Shown piece by piece: positions 1-7,557 of a DNA stretch of 16,129 nt. The position numbers and the translations under genes were made by a program. The notes under the pieces are model-generated. The model had not been told where the DNA came from, made no database searches, and was given only the letters and a program-made list of their open reading frames with translations. Each line of letters starts with the position of its first letter. The first letter of the stretch is position 1. Source of the DNA: CAJXZP01 sp964195485 (GTDB taxonomy: Bacteria; Bacteroidota; Bacteroidia; Flavobacteriales_G; Salibacteraceae); assembly GCA_964195485.1 (NCBI GenBank), contig CAXMPG010000142.1, positions 1-16,129 of the forward strand. Reading direction: 5' to 3'.

Positions 1-199
1 AAACGGCTAATTGACCGCTAAATCCACCTGAGATGAATGCATAAAATTCATCATACTCTCCTGGAGCAACATAGGCTTTTTCAGCCATTGAACTTCCAAG
101 AGCTCCTGAGGTTTTTTTTCCTCCATCAGTTGAAGGTCCACCGCAACTTGTAAGAGCGAGACCGGCAACAACAAATGCATAAAGTGCTTTTTTTAACAT
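1..199 (-). CDS. nosZ: Probable nitrous-oxide reductase NosZ, N-terminal fragment (cut by window edge)
   Basis: The minus strand opens with ATG at 199-197 and stays open to base 1, giving 66 residues. It starts with a lipoprotein-type signal (MLKKALYAF, hydrophobic core, lipobox LTSC with Cys at about residue 19), then a short Gly/Ser-rich linker, then YVAPGEYDEFYAFISGGFSG. From knowledge of the family, that segment closely resembles the start of the mature region of Sec-dependent (clade II) nitrous-oxide reductases, which reduce N2O to N2 in the periplasm using CuA and CuZ centres. All copper ligands lie outside the window, so the call rests on the N-terminal match and on the neighbouring c-type cytochrome lipoprotein, a common partner in Bacteroidota nos clusters. 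A terminator at 358-393 separates the two genes, so this one probably has its own promoter between 200 and 357. Confidence 0.72.
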   Translation of the reverse strand, partial: MLKKALYAFVVAGLALTSCGGPSTDGGKKTSGALGSSMAEKAYVAPGEYDEFYAFISGGFSGQLAV

Positions 200-246
200 A
201 ACTTGATTTTTTATAATACTAATTTGGACTAGTTTAATTCCCCCAA

Positions 247-272
247 CATCTTTCTACAAATGTTAGAAGATG
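247..272 (-). promoter_or_regulatory. Inverted repeat upstream of the probable nosZ start
   Basis: CATCTT-T-CTA (247-256) and TAGAAGATG (264-272) form a 9-bp hairpin with one bulged base and a 7-nt loop, about 50 nt upstream of the ATG at 199. An 8-bp palindrome, GTCATGAC, lies at 300-307. Either could be a regulator site or a 5'-UTR hairpin. The only promoter-like element I see nearby is a 7/8 match to TAnnTTTG (AACATTTG, 264-257 on the minus strand), which overlaps the repeat. Function is inferred, not shown. Confidence 0.3.
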
Positions 273-357
273 CAAATATCTTTTATTTAATATATTTTTG
301 TCATGACTTTAATTTTTTAAATTGCTGATAAATATCATGCTCCAAGTTATATCGCAT

Positions 358-393
358 AAAAAAAGGCCCTTTATCATTGAGATAAAGAGCCTT
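358..393 (-). terminator. Intrinsic terminator of the cytochrome c gene
   Basis: Read on the minus strand, AAGGCTCTTTATC (393-381) pairs along all 13 positions with GATAAAGGGCCTT (375-363), with one U-G wobble and a 5-nt loop, and is followed by a T7 run (364-358, the first T shared with the stem). It lies about 22 nt past the cytochrome stop codon. It should uncouple the cytochrome gene from the probable nosZ downstream. Confidence 0.9.
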
Positions 394-414
394 AACAAAT
401 TAGATTCTTTTTAC

Positions 415-909
415 TTATTCAGCTACAGGAACTTCAATCGTACGGAAATACTCCACAACTTGACGTGCTTCCTCTTCTGTTAAGTTTTGATTTGCCATTG
501 GAGATGCATACTCCGCTAATAAAGCTCTGGCAATTGGATCTTGAGCAACCATTTCATCTGGGTTCAAAATCATGTTCATTACCCACGCTGGATTTCTTCT
601 TTCAAAAATTCCTGCAGGTGATGGGCCAATATATCTTTTGTGTGCTTTATGACACGCAGTACATTTAGCATCGTAAACTACTTTACCAGCTGCTGCCATC
701 TCCACATCAATTTCTTCATCAAACTCTAATTCGTCAATTGGACCAATTCCAACATTCTCCATAGGATCAACTTCTACCACTGCTTCAACAGCCACTTCTT
801 CTGCAGCTGGAGCTGCAGCTGGTGTTTGAGAAGCATCTTTTGTTTCTCCTCCACCACAAGCAGTTAACATTCCTGTTACCGCTACAAATAATAATGCTTT
901 TAATTTCAT
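415..909 (-). CDS. Monohaem c-type cytochrome lipoprotein, probable nos-locus electron carrier
   Basis: This 164-residue protein is an exported, membrane-anchored electron carrier. A lipoprotein signal ends in the lipobox LTAC (Cys18). An Ala/Glu-rich low-complexity linker spans about residues 22-70. A single class I cytochrome c domain fills the rest: the haem site CTACH is at 83-87, and M138 in the segment ASPMANQNLTEEE is the likely distal ligand, followed by the usual C-terminal helix (EEEARQVVEYFRTI). The gene is immediately upstream of and co-oriented with the probable nosZ, so donating electrons to NosZ is the natural inference; clade II nos clusters commonly encode such cytochromes. 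It has its own terminator at 358-393 and a -7-like element at 941-948. Haem attachment is clear from sequence; the partner is inferred from position only. Confidence 0.88.
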   Translation of the reverse strand: MKLKALLFVAVTGMLTACGGGETKDASQTPAAAPAAEEVAVEAVVEVDPMENVGIGPIDELEFDEEIDVEMAAAGKVVYDAKCTACHKAHKRYIGPSPAGIFERRNPAWVMNMILNPDEMVAQDPIARALLAEYASPMANQNLTEEEARQVVEYFRTIEVPVAE

Positions 910-924
910 CTTTTTCTTTTAATG

Positions 925-948
925 TGTTACAAACTTGTGACAAAAATA
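925..948 (-). promoter_or_regulatory. -7 promoter element with overlapping dyad upstream of the cytochrome gene
   Basis: On the minus strand 948-941 reads TATTTTTG, a full match to the Bacteroidota -7 form TAnnTTTG. No good -33 TTTG is found at 17-23 nt. Just downstream is an imperfect dyad, TGTTAC-N6-GTGACA on the plus strand (925-942), with half-sites matching at 5 of 6 positions. Its half-site/N6 layout resembles CRP/FNR-superfamily operators, though the bases differ from the classic consensus. It would overlap the start of transcription, about 25 nt before the ATG at 909. Confidence 0.35.
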
Positions 949-1207
949 CTATTCAATTAGTGACTTCTATTAAAGAACCGCAAATAAAACGCTAGTTCAT
1001 GCATCAATCTTATCTCATTGAAAATTAATATATTATATAAAATACATGAATTACCACTCCTAATTTTTCGCCCCAATAACCATGATTAATATCAGTACCT
1101 AATAAAAACAACCCCAAACTCGGAGTTTAGAATTAAGAGTTCGCTAACATTCGCTTTCTTTGAACCTTCTATTTCATATCTCATTTAAATACTTTTAATT
1201 TGACCAT
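949..1207. other. AT-rich intergenic region between divergent genes
   Basis: No gene is apparent here. The region is AT-rich and carries a short palindrome AAACTC-G-GAGTTT (1116-1128). At its right end is a weak promoter-like pair, TTTC (1172-1175), 19 nt, TTAATTTG (1195-1202), matching the Bacteroidota consensus at 3 of 4 and 7 of 8 positions and ending 5 nt before the ATG at 1208. Confidence 0.4.
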
Positions 1208-2041
1208 ATGTTAACACGGTATATTATTCCTATTGCGATTATACTTCAATTCCTTTTTATTCAGGAAATTAACGCCATTGGTAATCAAAGCTCTGGAGCT
1301 AGGTCTTTAGGTTTAGGTAACGCAAATGTGACCCTTCACGATTTATGGAGCGCAAACAATAATCAAGCAGGCCTTGCTTACGTTAAGAATTTTGAAATTG
1401 GTATTGCCTACGAAAGCCGTTTTGGTTTATCTGAATTAGGACTAAAAACCTTAAACATGGCTATTCCAGTAAAATGGGGAACCTTTGGATTGACCGTTCA
1501 ACAGTTTGGATTTACAGATTATAATGAAAATAAATTCGGGTTAGCCTACGGAATGAATGTTTCAAAAAAAATAACCCTTGGAGTTCAACTAGACTACTTT
1601 TTGGTTGCTGTAGCCGAGGAACAAACCCAAAATAAAACGGGTTTATCAGCGGAGATTGGACTTCAAGCAGAATTAACGGATAAACTTACTTTAGGGTTTC
1701 ATGTATTTAATGTTTCAAATAGCGGTTTAAGTGGTGATTTCGAAGAGAAGATTCCCATGATACTAAACATTGGATTGAATTATAAATTTTCTAAAAAAGT
1801 GTTTGCGGTAGTCGATATTGAAAAGAACATTGATTTAGACCCAAACCTCAAAGTAGGAATTGAGTACCATCCGGTAAAGGCATTATATTTTAGGGGAGGA
1901 ATAAACACCTACGACTTTCATTTTACGGGTGGTGTTGGCGCAAAACTAAAAAACTTCAATTTTGATCTAGGTTTTAGTCACCAAACCTATTTGGGCTACA
2001 TTTCGCAGATATCACTGCATTATTCATTGAATAAAAAGTGA
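1208..2041 (+). CDS. Outer-membrane beta-barrel protein, PorV/PorQ-like, function unknown
   Basis: The 277-residue product has an N-terminal signal peptide (hydrophobic residues about 5-21, likely cut before IGNQSSGARSLGLGNANVT) followed by alternating hydrophobic/polar strands to the C-terminus, as in transmembrane beta-barrels. The GARSLGLGNA opening and the N-x-A-GLA segment (about residues 52-59) resemble the start of PorV/PorQ-type barrels of Bacteroidota, in which the barrel helps type IX secretion. I do not see enough to assign it to that system. Its stop codon overlaps the GTG start of the next gene, so the two envelope proteins are almost certainly co-translated and may act together. 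The ATG lies 5 nt after a promoter-like TTAATTTG. Other possibilities are a structural or transport porin. Confidence 0.7.
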   Translation: MLTRYIIPIAIILQFLFIQEINAIGNQSSGARSLGLGNANVTLHDLWSANNNQAGLAYVKNFEIGIAYESRFGLSELGLKTLNMAIPVKWGTFGLTVQQFGFTDYNENKFGLAYGMNVSKKITLGVQLDYFLVAVAEEQTQNKTGLSAEIGLQAELTDKLTLGFHVFNVSNSGLSGDFEEKIPMILNIGLNYKFSKKVFAVVDIEKNIDLDPNLKVGIEYHPVKALYFRGGINTYDFHFTGGVGAKLKNFNFDLGFSHQTYLGYISQISLHYSLNKK

Positions 2042-4116
2042 AAGTAATCGCTAAACATATTATCATTTGGGCTCTTATTTTTATTCCTAGCCTTGTTTTT
2101 TCTCAAGAAAGGGAACTCAAGAATGATGTAATTCAACAGCGTATCGAATTCATTGCACAGCAGTATGAATCCTCCAATATTGACTTTTCTAACCTCATAG
2201 AAATCTTAACATACTATTTTGACCATCCATTAAATCTAAACACAGCCACTAAAGAAGATATTGAGTCTTTAAATTTACTTTCTCCATTTCAAATTAGAAC
2301 ATTACTGAATACACGGGTTAAGAAAGGGGACTTTCTAACTATTTATGAGCTTAGGAATTTAGATGGTTTTGATTACATCAGTATACAGAACCTGGTACCT
2401 TTTGTCATGGTATCTGAAAGTAAAAAATCGGATAATTTCAATTTAAAAAGGTCATTAAAATACGGAAACCATGAGGTTATGTCGCTTTGGGGCATCGTAC
2501 TGGAAGAACAAGAAGGGTACACTCCACCTGATAGTAATTCAAGCGAAAACAGTAGATATACCGGTGATCCCAACCGACTCTATTTAAGGTATAGATTTAA
2601 ACATAGTAATAAATTATCATTTGGAATTACCGCAGACAAGGATCCCGGAGAAGAGTTTCTTACGGGAAGTAATCCAAACGGTTTTGATTTTTATTCCGCC
2701 CATTTATTCGCTACCAATATTGGCGTAGTAAAGCAATTAGCCATTGGTGATTTTCATGCGCAATTTGGACAAGGGCTAACTTTTTGGAGTGGCTTTAGCT
2801 ATCGGAAAACAGCTGATGCATTAAACGTAGTTCGTTATGCCAGAAAACTATCCCCTTACGCCTCTCGGAACGAAAATAATTTTCTGCGAGGCGCTGGAAC
2901 AACGGTTCAAATCAAAGACTTTGAATTAACGGCTTTCTACTCTAAGAAAAATATTGATGCAAATATTACGGATAGGGATACTTTAGACGCACAAGACCGT
3001 GCATTCACCTCTTTACAAGAATCAGGGCTTCACAGAACTCCGGGTGAAATTGCCGACAAAAAAGCCATTTCAGAACAAATAATGGGCGCCAATTTAGAGT
3101 GGAGTAAAAACGCTGTTAAACTTGGAACACGAATAGTGCATTCGAAATACGGGACCAGTTTTGACCGCAATCCGCAGCTGTATCAGAAATTTTTAATTGA
3201 TACCAATCAATGGTATAACGCAGGATTAGACGCGAATATCTTATTAAAAAACATCAACCTATTTGGAGAGGCTTCCATGAGTAGTAACGGTGGCTGGGCG
3301 TATTTGGCTGGTGCCGTACTAAAACTGGACGACCGTTTAAGTTTATCTATAGTAAACCGAAATTTCCAACCAGATTACTTAAGTGTGTACGCAAATTCCT
3401 TTGGCGAAAAGTCTGATAATAATAACGAAAAAGGAATATACCTTGGACTAAAAGCAGATATTGCTAATGGATTAGTATTGACAGGCTATGTAGACAAGTA
3501 TCAGTTTGACTGGCTTTCTTTTAGAGCTGACGGCCCTTCAGATGGATTGGACTATATGATGCGCTTACAATGGCAAATAAGTAGACCATTAAGTATTTAT
3601 ACGCGATACCGAAAAGAAACACAAACCAACAATGCTAACGTAGACCAAAAGATTAACAGTTTAACAGATGTAAGTCGAAGTTTTCTGAGATTTCATATCA
3701 CGTATAAAGCGACTCCTAGAATAAAATTAAATAGTCGTGTTGAAATGAGCACATCTGATTACCCTGGTGCACCAAACGGAAAAGGTTTTGTTATCTATCA
3801 AGACTTTCAAGTCAAATTCATGGATTTTAAATCTACCTTAACTGGACGCGTTGCGCTATTTGATATCGGTGATTACAACGCACGGATTTATGCATATGAG
3901 AATGACGTATTGTATTACTTCAGTGTTCCTGCCTTTTACAAACAAGGCGCAAGAGCATTTTTAGTTTACCATTATAAACCCTCTAGAAAATTTGAAGTTT
4001 GGGGTAAAATTTCTAGAACTTTTTTAAATCATGAATCTGTTTATGGTTCAGGTACGGAGTTAATTCAAGCCCCTCATAAAACAGAGGTACGTATTCAGGT
4101 TAGGTTTAAGTTTTAA
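2038..4116 (+). CDS. Exported helix-hairpin-helix domain protein with C-terminal beta-barrel
   Basis: The 692-residue product starts at GTG (2038-2040), overlapping the previous stop as GTGA; a signal peptide follows at once (hydrophobic to about residue 20, cleavage near FSQ). Residues about 64-123 form a tandem helix-hairpin-helix module of the ComEA kind: PLNLNTATKEDIESLNLLSP, then a second motif with KKGDFLTIYELRNLDGF. From about residue 135 onward the sequence is rich in alternating amphipathic strands and aromatic residues and ends in RIQVRFKF, with the terminal Phe typical of outer-membrane barrels. HhH modules normally bind the DNA backbone, so an exported HhH protein linked to a barrel could bind extracellular DNA, but HhH also serves in protein contacts. 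Proteins of this layout recur in Bacteroidota and, as far as I know, lack an assigned role. Confidence 0.75.
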   Translation: MKVIAKHIIIWALIFIPSLVFSQERELKNDVIQQRIEFIAQQYESSNIDFSNLIEILTYYFDHPLNLNTATKEDIESLNLLSPFQIRTLLNTRVKKGDFLTIYELRNLDGFDYISIQNLVPFVMVSESKKSDNFNLKRSLKYGNHEVMSLWGIVLEEQEGYTPPDSNSSENSRYTGDPNRLYLRYRFKHSNKLSFGITADKDPGEEFLTGSNPNGFDFYSAHLFATNIGVVKQLAIGDFHAQFGQGLTFWSGFSYRKTADALNVVRYARKLSPYASRNENNFLRGAGTTVQIKDFELTAFYSKKNIDANITDRDTLDAQDRAFTSLQESGLHRTPGEIADKKAISEQIMGANLEWSKNAVKLGTRIVHSKYGTSFDRNPQLYQKFLIDTNQWYNAGLDANILLKNINLFGEASMSSNGGWAYLAGAVLKLDDRLSLSIVNRNFQPDYLSVYANSFGEKSDNNNEKGIYLGLKADIANGLVLTGYVDKYQFDWLSFRADGPSDGLDYMMRLQWQISRPLSIYTRYRKETQTNNANVDQKINSLTDVSRSFLRFHITYKATPRIKLNSRVEMSTSDYPGAPNGKGFVIYQDFQVKFMDFKSTLTGRVALFDIGDYNARIYAYENDVLYYFSVPAFYKQGARAFLVYHYKPSRKFEVWGKISRTFLNHESVYGSGTELIQAPHKTEVRIQVRFKF

Positions 4117-4131
4117 CCAAATTATACTGGC

Positions 4132-5175
4132 TTATTTCGTTACGACATTAGTCAAAATCGATTCAATTCCAATTTCATTACAATGCATAGCATCATAAAA
4201 CTCATCCTGAGTGAGGCCTACCAATTTCGGATTAAAAGACCCAGTCACTTTAATTGATTTAGCTTTTGAATACTCCATTAGTCTTTTCTCCAAATCTATA
4301 ACCAACGAATAATCTTTTTCCATAACCCTATATACTTTTGGGTGATATGGAGATAAGAATAGCTCAACTTCTATTCCCTCATTCTGCATATCTTTTAGTA
4401 GCATATCAAAGTTAGCCCAAATAGATTCTGAAATTAAATCAAAATCTTCCAGTCCATATAGTTTTTTATTTAGACTTAATTCCACCCTTGAATTAACGGT
4501 TTCCTTAGATGACTCTCTATAAGAATTACCATATACCAAAGACCCATCATTCAAAATTGTTCTTGTTTCGTTAAACCTATTATTACTAGCTAAGGGCATA
4601 TCATTGCCCTTCATTTTTTTTTGCATTTCATCAATAGAACTTTGAAAATACGAAAATGAAATAAGTTGTTTGTACTTTTCAATTGTAACGCTAGATGCGT
4701 TTTTTATGCCCGTAAACTGATAGTAATACGAATCAATTGATTGCCATCTAGTCATCCCATTATTTATGTTAAACGTCCACGGGTCAATCCCTAAAATAAT
4801 TTTACTTGGATGGAGCCTATTCACTTTACCCAATTGATAAATGGCAATTAAATCTTCGATACTTGCCCCTGAAACAGAATTATTCATCAACGCCCCAATC
4901 GTAAAATGACTTTGATTTATTAATAATGTTCTACTTGATCCAATAACAACAATATTGGGTGAAACATCACAACTCTCAATAAAATCCTTTCGAAAAAGTC
5001 GCTCATCAAAATTTGAAATATTGGTCACATAAGAACCACTTTTCAAAATATTAGCCATTTGTTTTTCATACTTATGATTAAACAGTTTTGCACTATCACC
5101 AACATAATTAACACTGGCTAGCGTGATCAAAATCATAAAAGCTAAAAAAATGGTTCTACGTAAGAATTTTTTCAT
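4132..5175 (-). CDS. Membrane-anchored SGNH-fold protein, probable partner of MBOAT O-acyltransferase
   Basis: The 347-residue product has a single N-terminal membrane anchor (about residues 7-25) and a periplasmic domain. Block I of the SGNH fold is seen as VVIGSSRT (Gly79, Ser80, Ser81), a Gly in NNSVSGAS (about 99-105) suits block II, and the C-terminal D-x-x-H is DAMH (Asp328, His331), giving a plausible Ser-Asp-His triad. Such proteins (DltD, AlgJ/AlgX type) work with MBOAT proteins to put acyl groups on extracellular polymers. The MBOAT gene lies directly upstream with a 3-nt gap, so they form an operon. Because that MBOAT gene is interrupted by a nonsense codon, this protein may now lack its partner. 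The gene faces 1208-4116 convergently with only 15 nt between stops. Confidence 0.75.
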   Translation of the reverse strand: MKKFLRRTIFLAFMILITLASVNYVGDSAKLFNHKYEKQMANILKSGSYVTNISNFDERLFRKDFIESCDVSPNIVVIGSSRTLLINQSHFTIGALMNNSVSGASIEDLIAIYQLGKVNRLHPSKIILGIDPWTFNINNGMTRWQSIDSYYYQFTGIKNASSVTIEKYKQLISFSYFQSSIDEMQKKMKGNDMPLASNNRFNETRTILNDGSLVYGNSYRESSKETVNSRVELSLNKKLYGLEDFDLISESIWANFDMLLKDMQNEGIEVELFLSPYHPKVYRVMEKDYSLVIDLEKRLMEYSKAKSIKVTGSFNPKLVGLTQDEFYDAMHCNEIGIESILTNVVTK

Positions 5176-5178
5176 TTT

Positions 5179-6363
5179 CTAAAACTGGAAATAAATGAAT
5201 TCATTTTCATTAAAATTACCGAAAAATATTACAGCCATCGCAATGAAATAATACAGTAAATAGCGCAAACCCTTACTTTTTACCTGAGTCAATTTTTCAA
5301 TTGCATATTGACCTTCTCGTCCAAACCATTCAATCAATACAAATACTATAATCAGGAATAATACCGTATTTGGCAGGATTTCGGGTTCCGTAAAAAATGA
5401 ACTTGAAAATATTTCTGCTAAATAGGTTATGGCATGAGTTACGTTATCCGCCCTAAAAAAAACCCAAGCTAAGACGGTAAGACCAAAGGTTAAAAACATT
5501 TGAAAAAACTCTTTAACATTAGGCAAATACTTTCCTTGTGCTACAGAATCTAGGTTAGCTCTATTGTTTTTTGTTAATAGCAAAGGCAAAAAGTAAATGG
5601 CGTTAAGCGCGCCCCAAATAATGAATGTCCAGTTTGCACCATGCCAAAACCCACTTACAATAAAAATGATAAAAGTATTCCTCACTTTCATCCAAGTACC
5701 ACCTCTACTTCCACCTAACGGAATATATAAGTAATCTCTAAACCAAGTGGAAAGAGAAATATGCCACCTTCTCCAAAATTCACCCATATCTCTTGAGAAA
5801 TAGGGAAAATTGAAATTACGCATAAGGTCAAACCCGAACAATCTTGAAGTACCAATAGCTATATCCGAATAACCTGAAAAATCACCATAAATTTGAAATG
5901 TAAAAAACAATGCTCCTAACAATAATGTACTTCCGGAGTAATCTCCCGAGTTATTAAATATTTGATTCGCATATTCAGCACAATTATCAGCTATAACAAT
6001 CTTTTTAAATAAACCCCATAAAATTTGCTGCAACCCATCTACCGCTTTGTTGTATTCAAACTTTCGCTTTTCATAAAATTGAGGTAACAAATGAGTGGCT
6101 CGTTCAATAGGCCCGGCAACTAATTGCGGAAAGAAACTTACAAATGCCGAAAAGGCAATGAAATCGTTGGTTGGCTTCAGCTTTCTCTTGTAAACATCAA
6201 TGGTATAACTTAAGGTTTGAAAAGTGTAAAAACTAATTCCAACCGGCAATACTATATCCAACGAATTGGTTTGAAATTCTGAGCCAAAGAATGAGAACGC
6301 TGTTGTGAAATTATCAATAAAAAAATTGAAATACTTAAAAAAGCCAAGAAAGCCAAGATTCAC
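5179..6363 (-). CDS. MBOAT family O-acyltransferase, catalytic part (N-terminus cut off by in-frame stop)
   Basis: This 394-residue open frame starts at GTG (6363). It holds the AlgI/DltB/PatA-type MBOAT core: PQLVAGPIERATHLLPQF (about 79-96), FTFQIYGDFSGYSDIAIG (154-171), GEFWRRWHISLSTWFRDYLY (194-213) and the catalytic-histidine motif SGFWHGANWTF (His241), ending FFGNFNENEFIYFQF as family members do. MBOAT proteins are multi-pass membrane enzymes that move acyl groups across the membrane to polysaccharides; the SGNH protein 3 nt downstream is the expected periplasmic partner. The family is normally about 470-490 residues. The missing N-terminus is present just upstream in the same frame (6364-6618) but is separated by TAG at 6510-6508. 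As it stands this is probably a pseudogene or an N-terminally truncated enzyme restarting at GTG. Confidence 0.8.
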   Translation of the reverse strand: MNLGFLGFFKYFNFFIDNFTTAFSFFGSEFQTNSLDIVLPVGISFYTFQTLSYTIDVYKRKLKPTNDFIAFSAFVSFFPQLVAGPIERATHLLPQFYEKRKFEYNKAVDGLQQILWGLFKKIVIADNCAEYANQIFNNSGDYSGSTLLLGALFFTFQIYGDFSGYSDIAIGTSRLFGFDLMRNFNFPYFSRDMGEFWRRWHISLSTWFRDYLYIPLGGSRGGTWMKVRNTFIIFIVSGFWHGANWTFIIWGALNAIYFLPLLLTKNNRANLDSVAQGKYLPNVKEFFQMFLTFGLTVLAWVFFRADNVTHAITYLAEIFSSSFFTEPEILPNTVLFLIIVFVLIEWFGREGQYAIEKLTQVKSKGLRYLLYYFIAMAVIFFGNFNENEFIYFQF

Positions 6364-6618
6364 AATTATACTTACCCAAAGAAGGAATTTCCGTATACGA
6401 GTATCTTCTTCTTTACTAAGAGATCGTCCAATATAAAAATCAACGATAGTACTAAATAAAATTAGAGATAGAAATCGCCAATCCCACCAGCCATAAAATA
6501 AATAGCTCTAAACAACGATAAATGAATTTTGAATTTTTATGTTTTTATTGGCTACAAACCAATACAGCAAGAATACTATTGGTAAGAATACCGCAAAATC
6601 AATAGAATTGAAAAGCAT
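6364..6618 (-). pseudogene. N-terminal part of the MBOAT gene, interrupted by TAG at codon 37
   Basis: From ATG at 6618-6616 the frame reads MLFNSIDFAVFLPIVFLLYW and on to residue 36, then TAG (6510-6508), then SYLFYGWWDWRFLSLILFST and continues without a shift into the catalytic part at 6363. The two pieces together would give about 479 residues, the normal family length. The codon sits within the conserved stretch just before SYLFYGWWDW, where relatives have a small residue such as Ala or Ser; TCG to TAG would take one base change. No start codon lies between the TAG and the GTG at 6363. Either a genuine nonsense mutation or a base-calling error explains it; TAG is an ordinary stop elsewhere in this window (MBOAT 3' end, fatty-acid transporter). 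Confidence 0.85.
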
Positions 6619-6741
6619 TCGTTTTTTAGTAATTTATATCCCGTAATTGGAATAGGTCGTTTTAATTTCTTTTCAATAATAATATTATTAATTATACTAA
6701 AAACAAAGTCTCATATTTTCTTTAACATAAGATTTTAGCGC

Positions 6742-6749
6742 TACCTTTA
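6742..6749 (+). promoter_or_regulatory. Candidate -7 element for the SDR gene
   Basis: TACCTTTA matches the Bacteroidota -7 form TAnnTTTG at 7 of 8 positions and lies 19 nt before the ATG at 6769. A TTTA at 6721-6724, 17 nt upstream, could serve as a poor -33. The intergenic region 6619-6768 also contains an AT-only 14-bp palindrome (6677-6690). Confidence 0.35.
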
Positions 6750-6768
6750 CTCCCTTAAAACCAACTCT

Positions 6769-7557
6769 ATGTCAAATATCACTGCATTAATTACTGGCGC
6801 TTCGGGCGGAATTGGGTTAGAATTTGCAAGAATTCATGCCGAAAATAAATACGATTTAGTTTTAGTGGCACGAAACGAGACTAAACTCCTTTACATAAAA
6901 AAGGAATTAGAAAGTGAGTACGGGATAACGGCTCATATTTACCCTACAGATTTAACGGTAGAAGCCAATGTAAAGTCTGTTCTGGAGTTCACGGAAAAAA
7001 ACAACATACGAGTAGACCATTTAATTAATAACGCGGGAATTGGCGTTTATGGAAAATTTCACGAAACAGATTTAGATGCTAATTTAAAATTAATGGATTT
7101 GAATAACCGTGCCTTAGTTATTCTCACCCAACTCTACACCGAGAAAATGGTAAAACATGGCTACGGAAAAATTCTTAATGTTGCTTCTACAGCTGCATTT
7201 GGTCCTGGCCCATTTTACGCGTGTTATTTTGCTTCCAAGGCATTTGTTCTTTCTTTTAGTGAAGCCATTCATTGCGAATTAAAAGACACGGGTGTTTCTG
7301 TGACCGCACTTTGCCCCGGACCTACGGAAACTGGTTTTGTAGCCGCAACAGATGGCATGGTGAAATCTGGTCTATTTGCAAAACAAAAAGTTTCTACGCC
7401 TCAAGAAGTCGCAAAAGATGGGTTTGAAGCAATGATGGAAAATGAATCTCTTATTGTATCAGGGCTAATGAATAAGATATCGATTTTTGCTATGCGTTTT
7501 TCACCAAGAAGCTGGATTACCGAAATCACAAAGAACATCACCAAGCCGTTAGATTAA
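6769..7557 (+). CDS. Short-chain dehydrogenase/reductase (SDR family NAD(P)-dependent oxidoreductase)
   Basis: The 262-residue product is a classical SDR. It has the nucleotide-binding motif TGASGGIG (9-16), an adenine-ring contact TDLT (Asp61), NNAG (87-90), and the catalytic set Ser140 (NVAST), Tyr153 and Lys157 in YFASK, then PGPTETGF (183-190). VARNE at 33-37, with Arg after the second strand, leans toward NADP(H). This sub-type (COG0300, DltE/YqjQ-like) reduces or oxidises carbonyl/alcohol groups, but the substrate cannot be read from sequence. It stands alone as a transcription unit, divergent from the MBOAT operon and convergent with aroA, sharing TTAA (7554-7557) with the aroA stop codon. 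No truncation or missing active-site residue is seen. Confidence 0.88.
   Translation: MSNITALITGASGGIGLEFARIHAENKYDLVLVARNETKLLYIKKELESEYGITAHIYPTDLTVEANVKSVLEFTEKNNIRVDHLINNAGIGVYGKFHETDLDANLKLMDLNNRALVILTQLYTEKMVKHGYGKILNVASTAAFGPGPFYACYFASKAFVLSFSEAIHCELKDTGVSVTALCPGPTETGFVAATDGMVKSGLFAKQKVSTPQEVAKDGFEAMMENESLIVSGLMNKISIFAMRFSPRSWITEITKNITKPLD

Noticed and set aside
1116..1128. Palindrome AAACTC-G-GAGTTT upstream of 1208
   Set aside because: Loop too short for a full-length hairpin, no T tract, single copy in the window; an operator is possible but nothing supports it.
6677..6690. 14-bp palindrome TAATAATATTATTA in the MBOAT/SDR intergenic region
   Set aside because: Made only of A and T in an AT-rich region, so short palindromes are expected by chance; no paired motif nearby.
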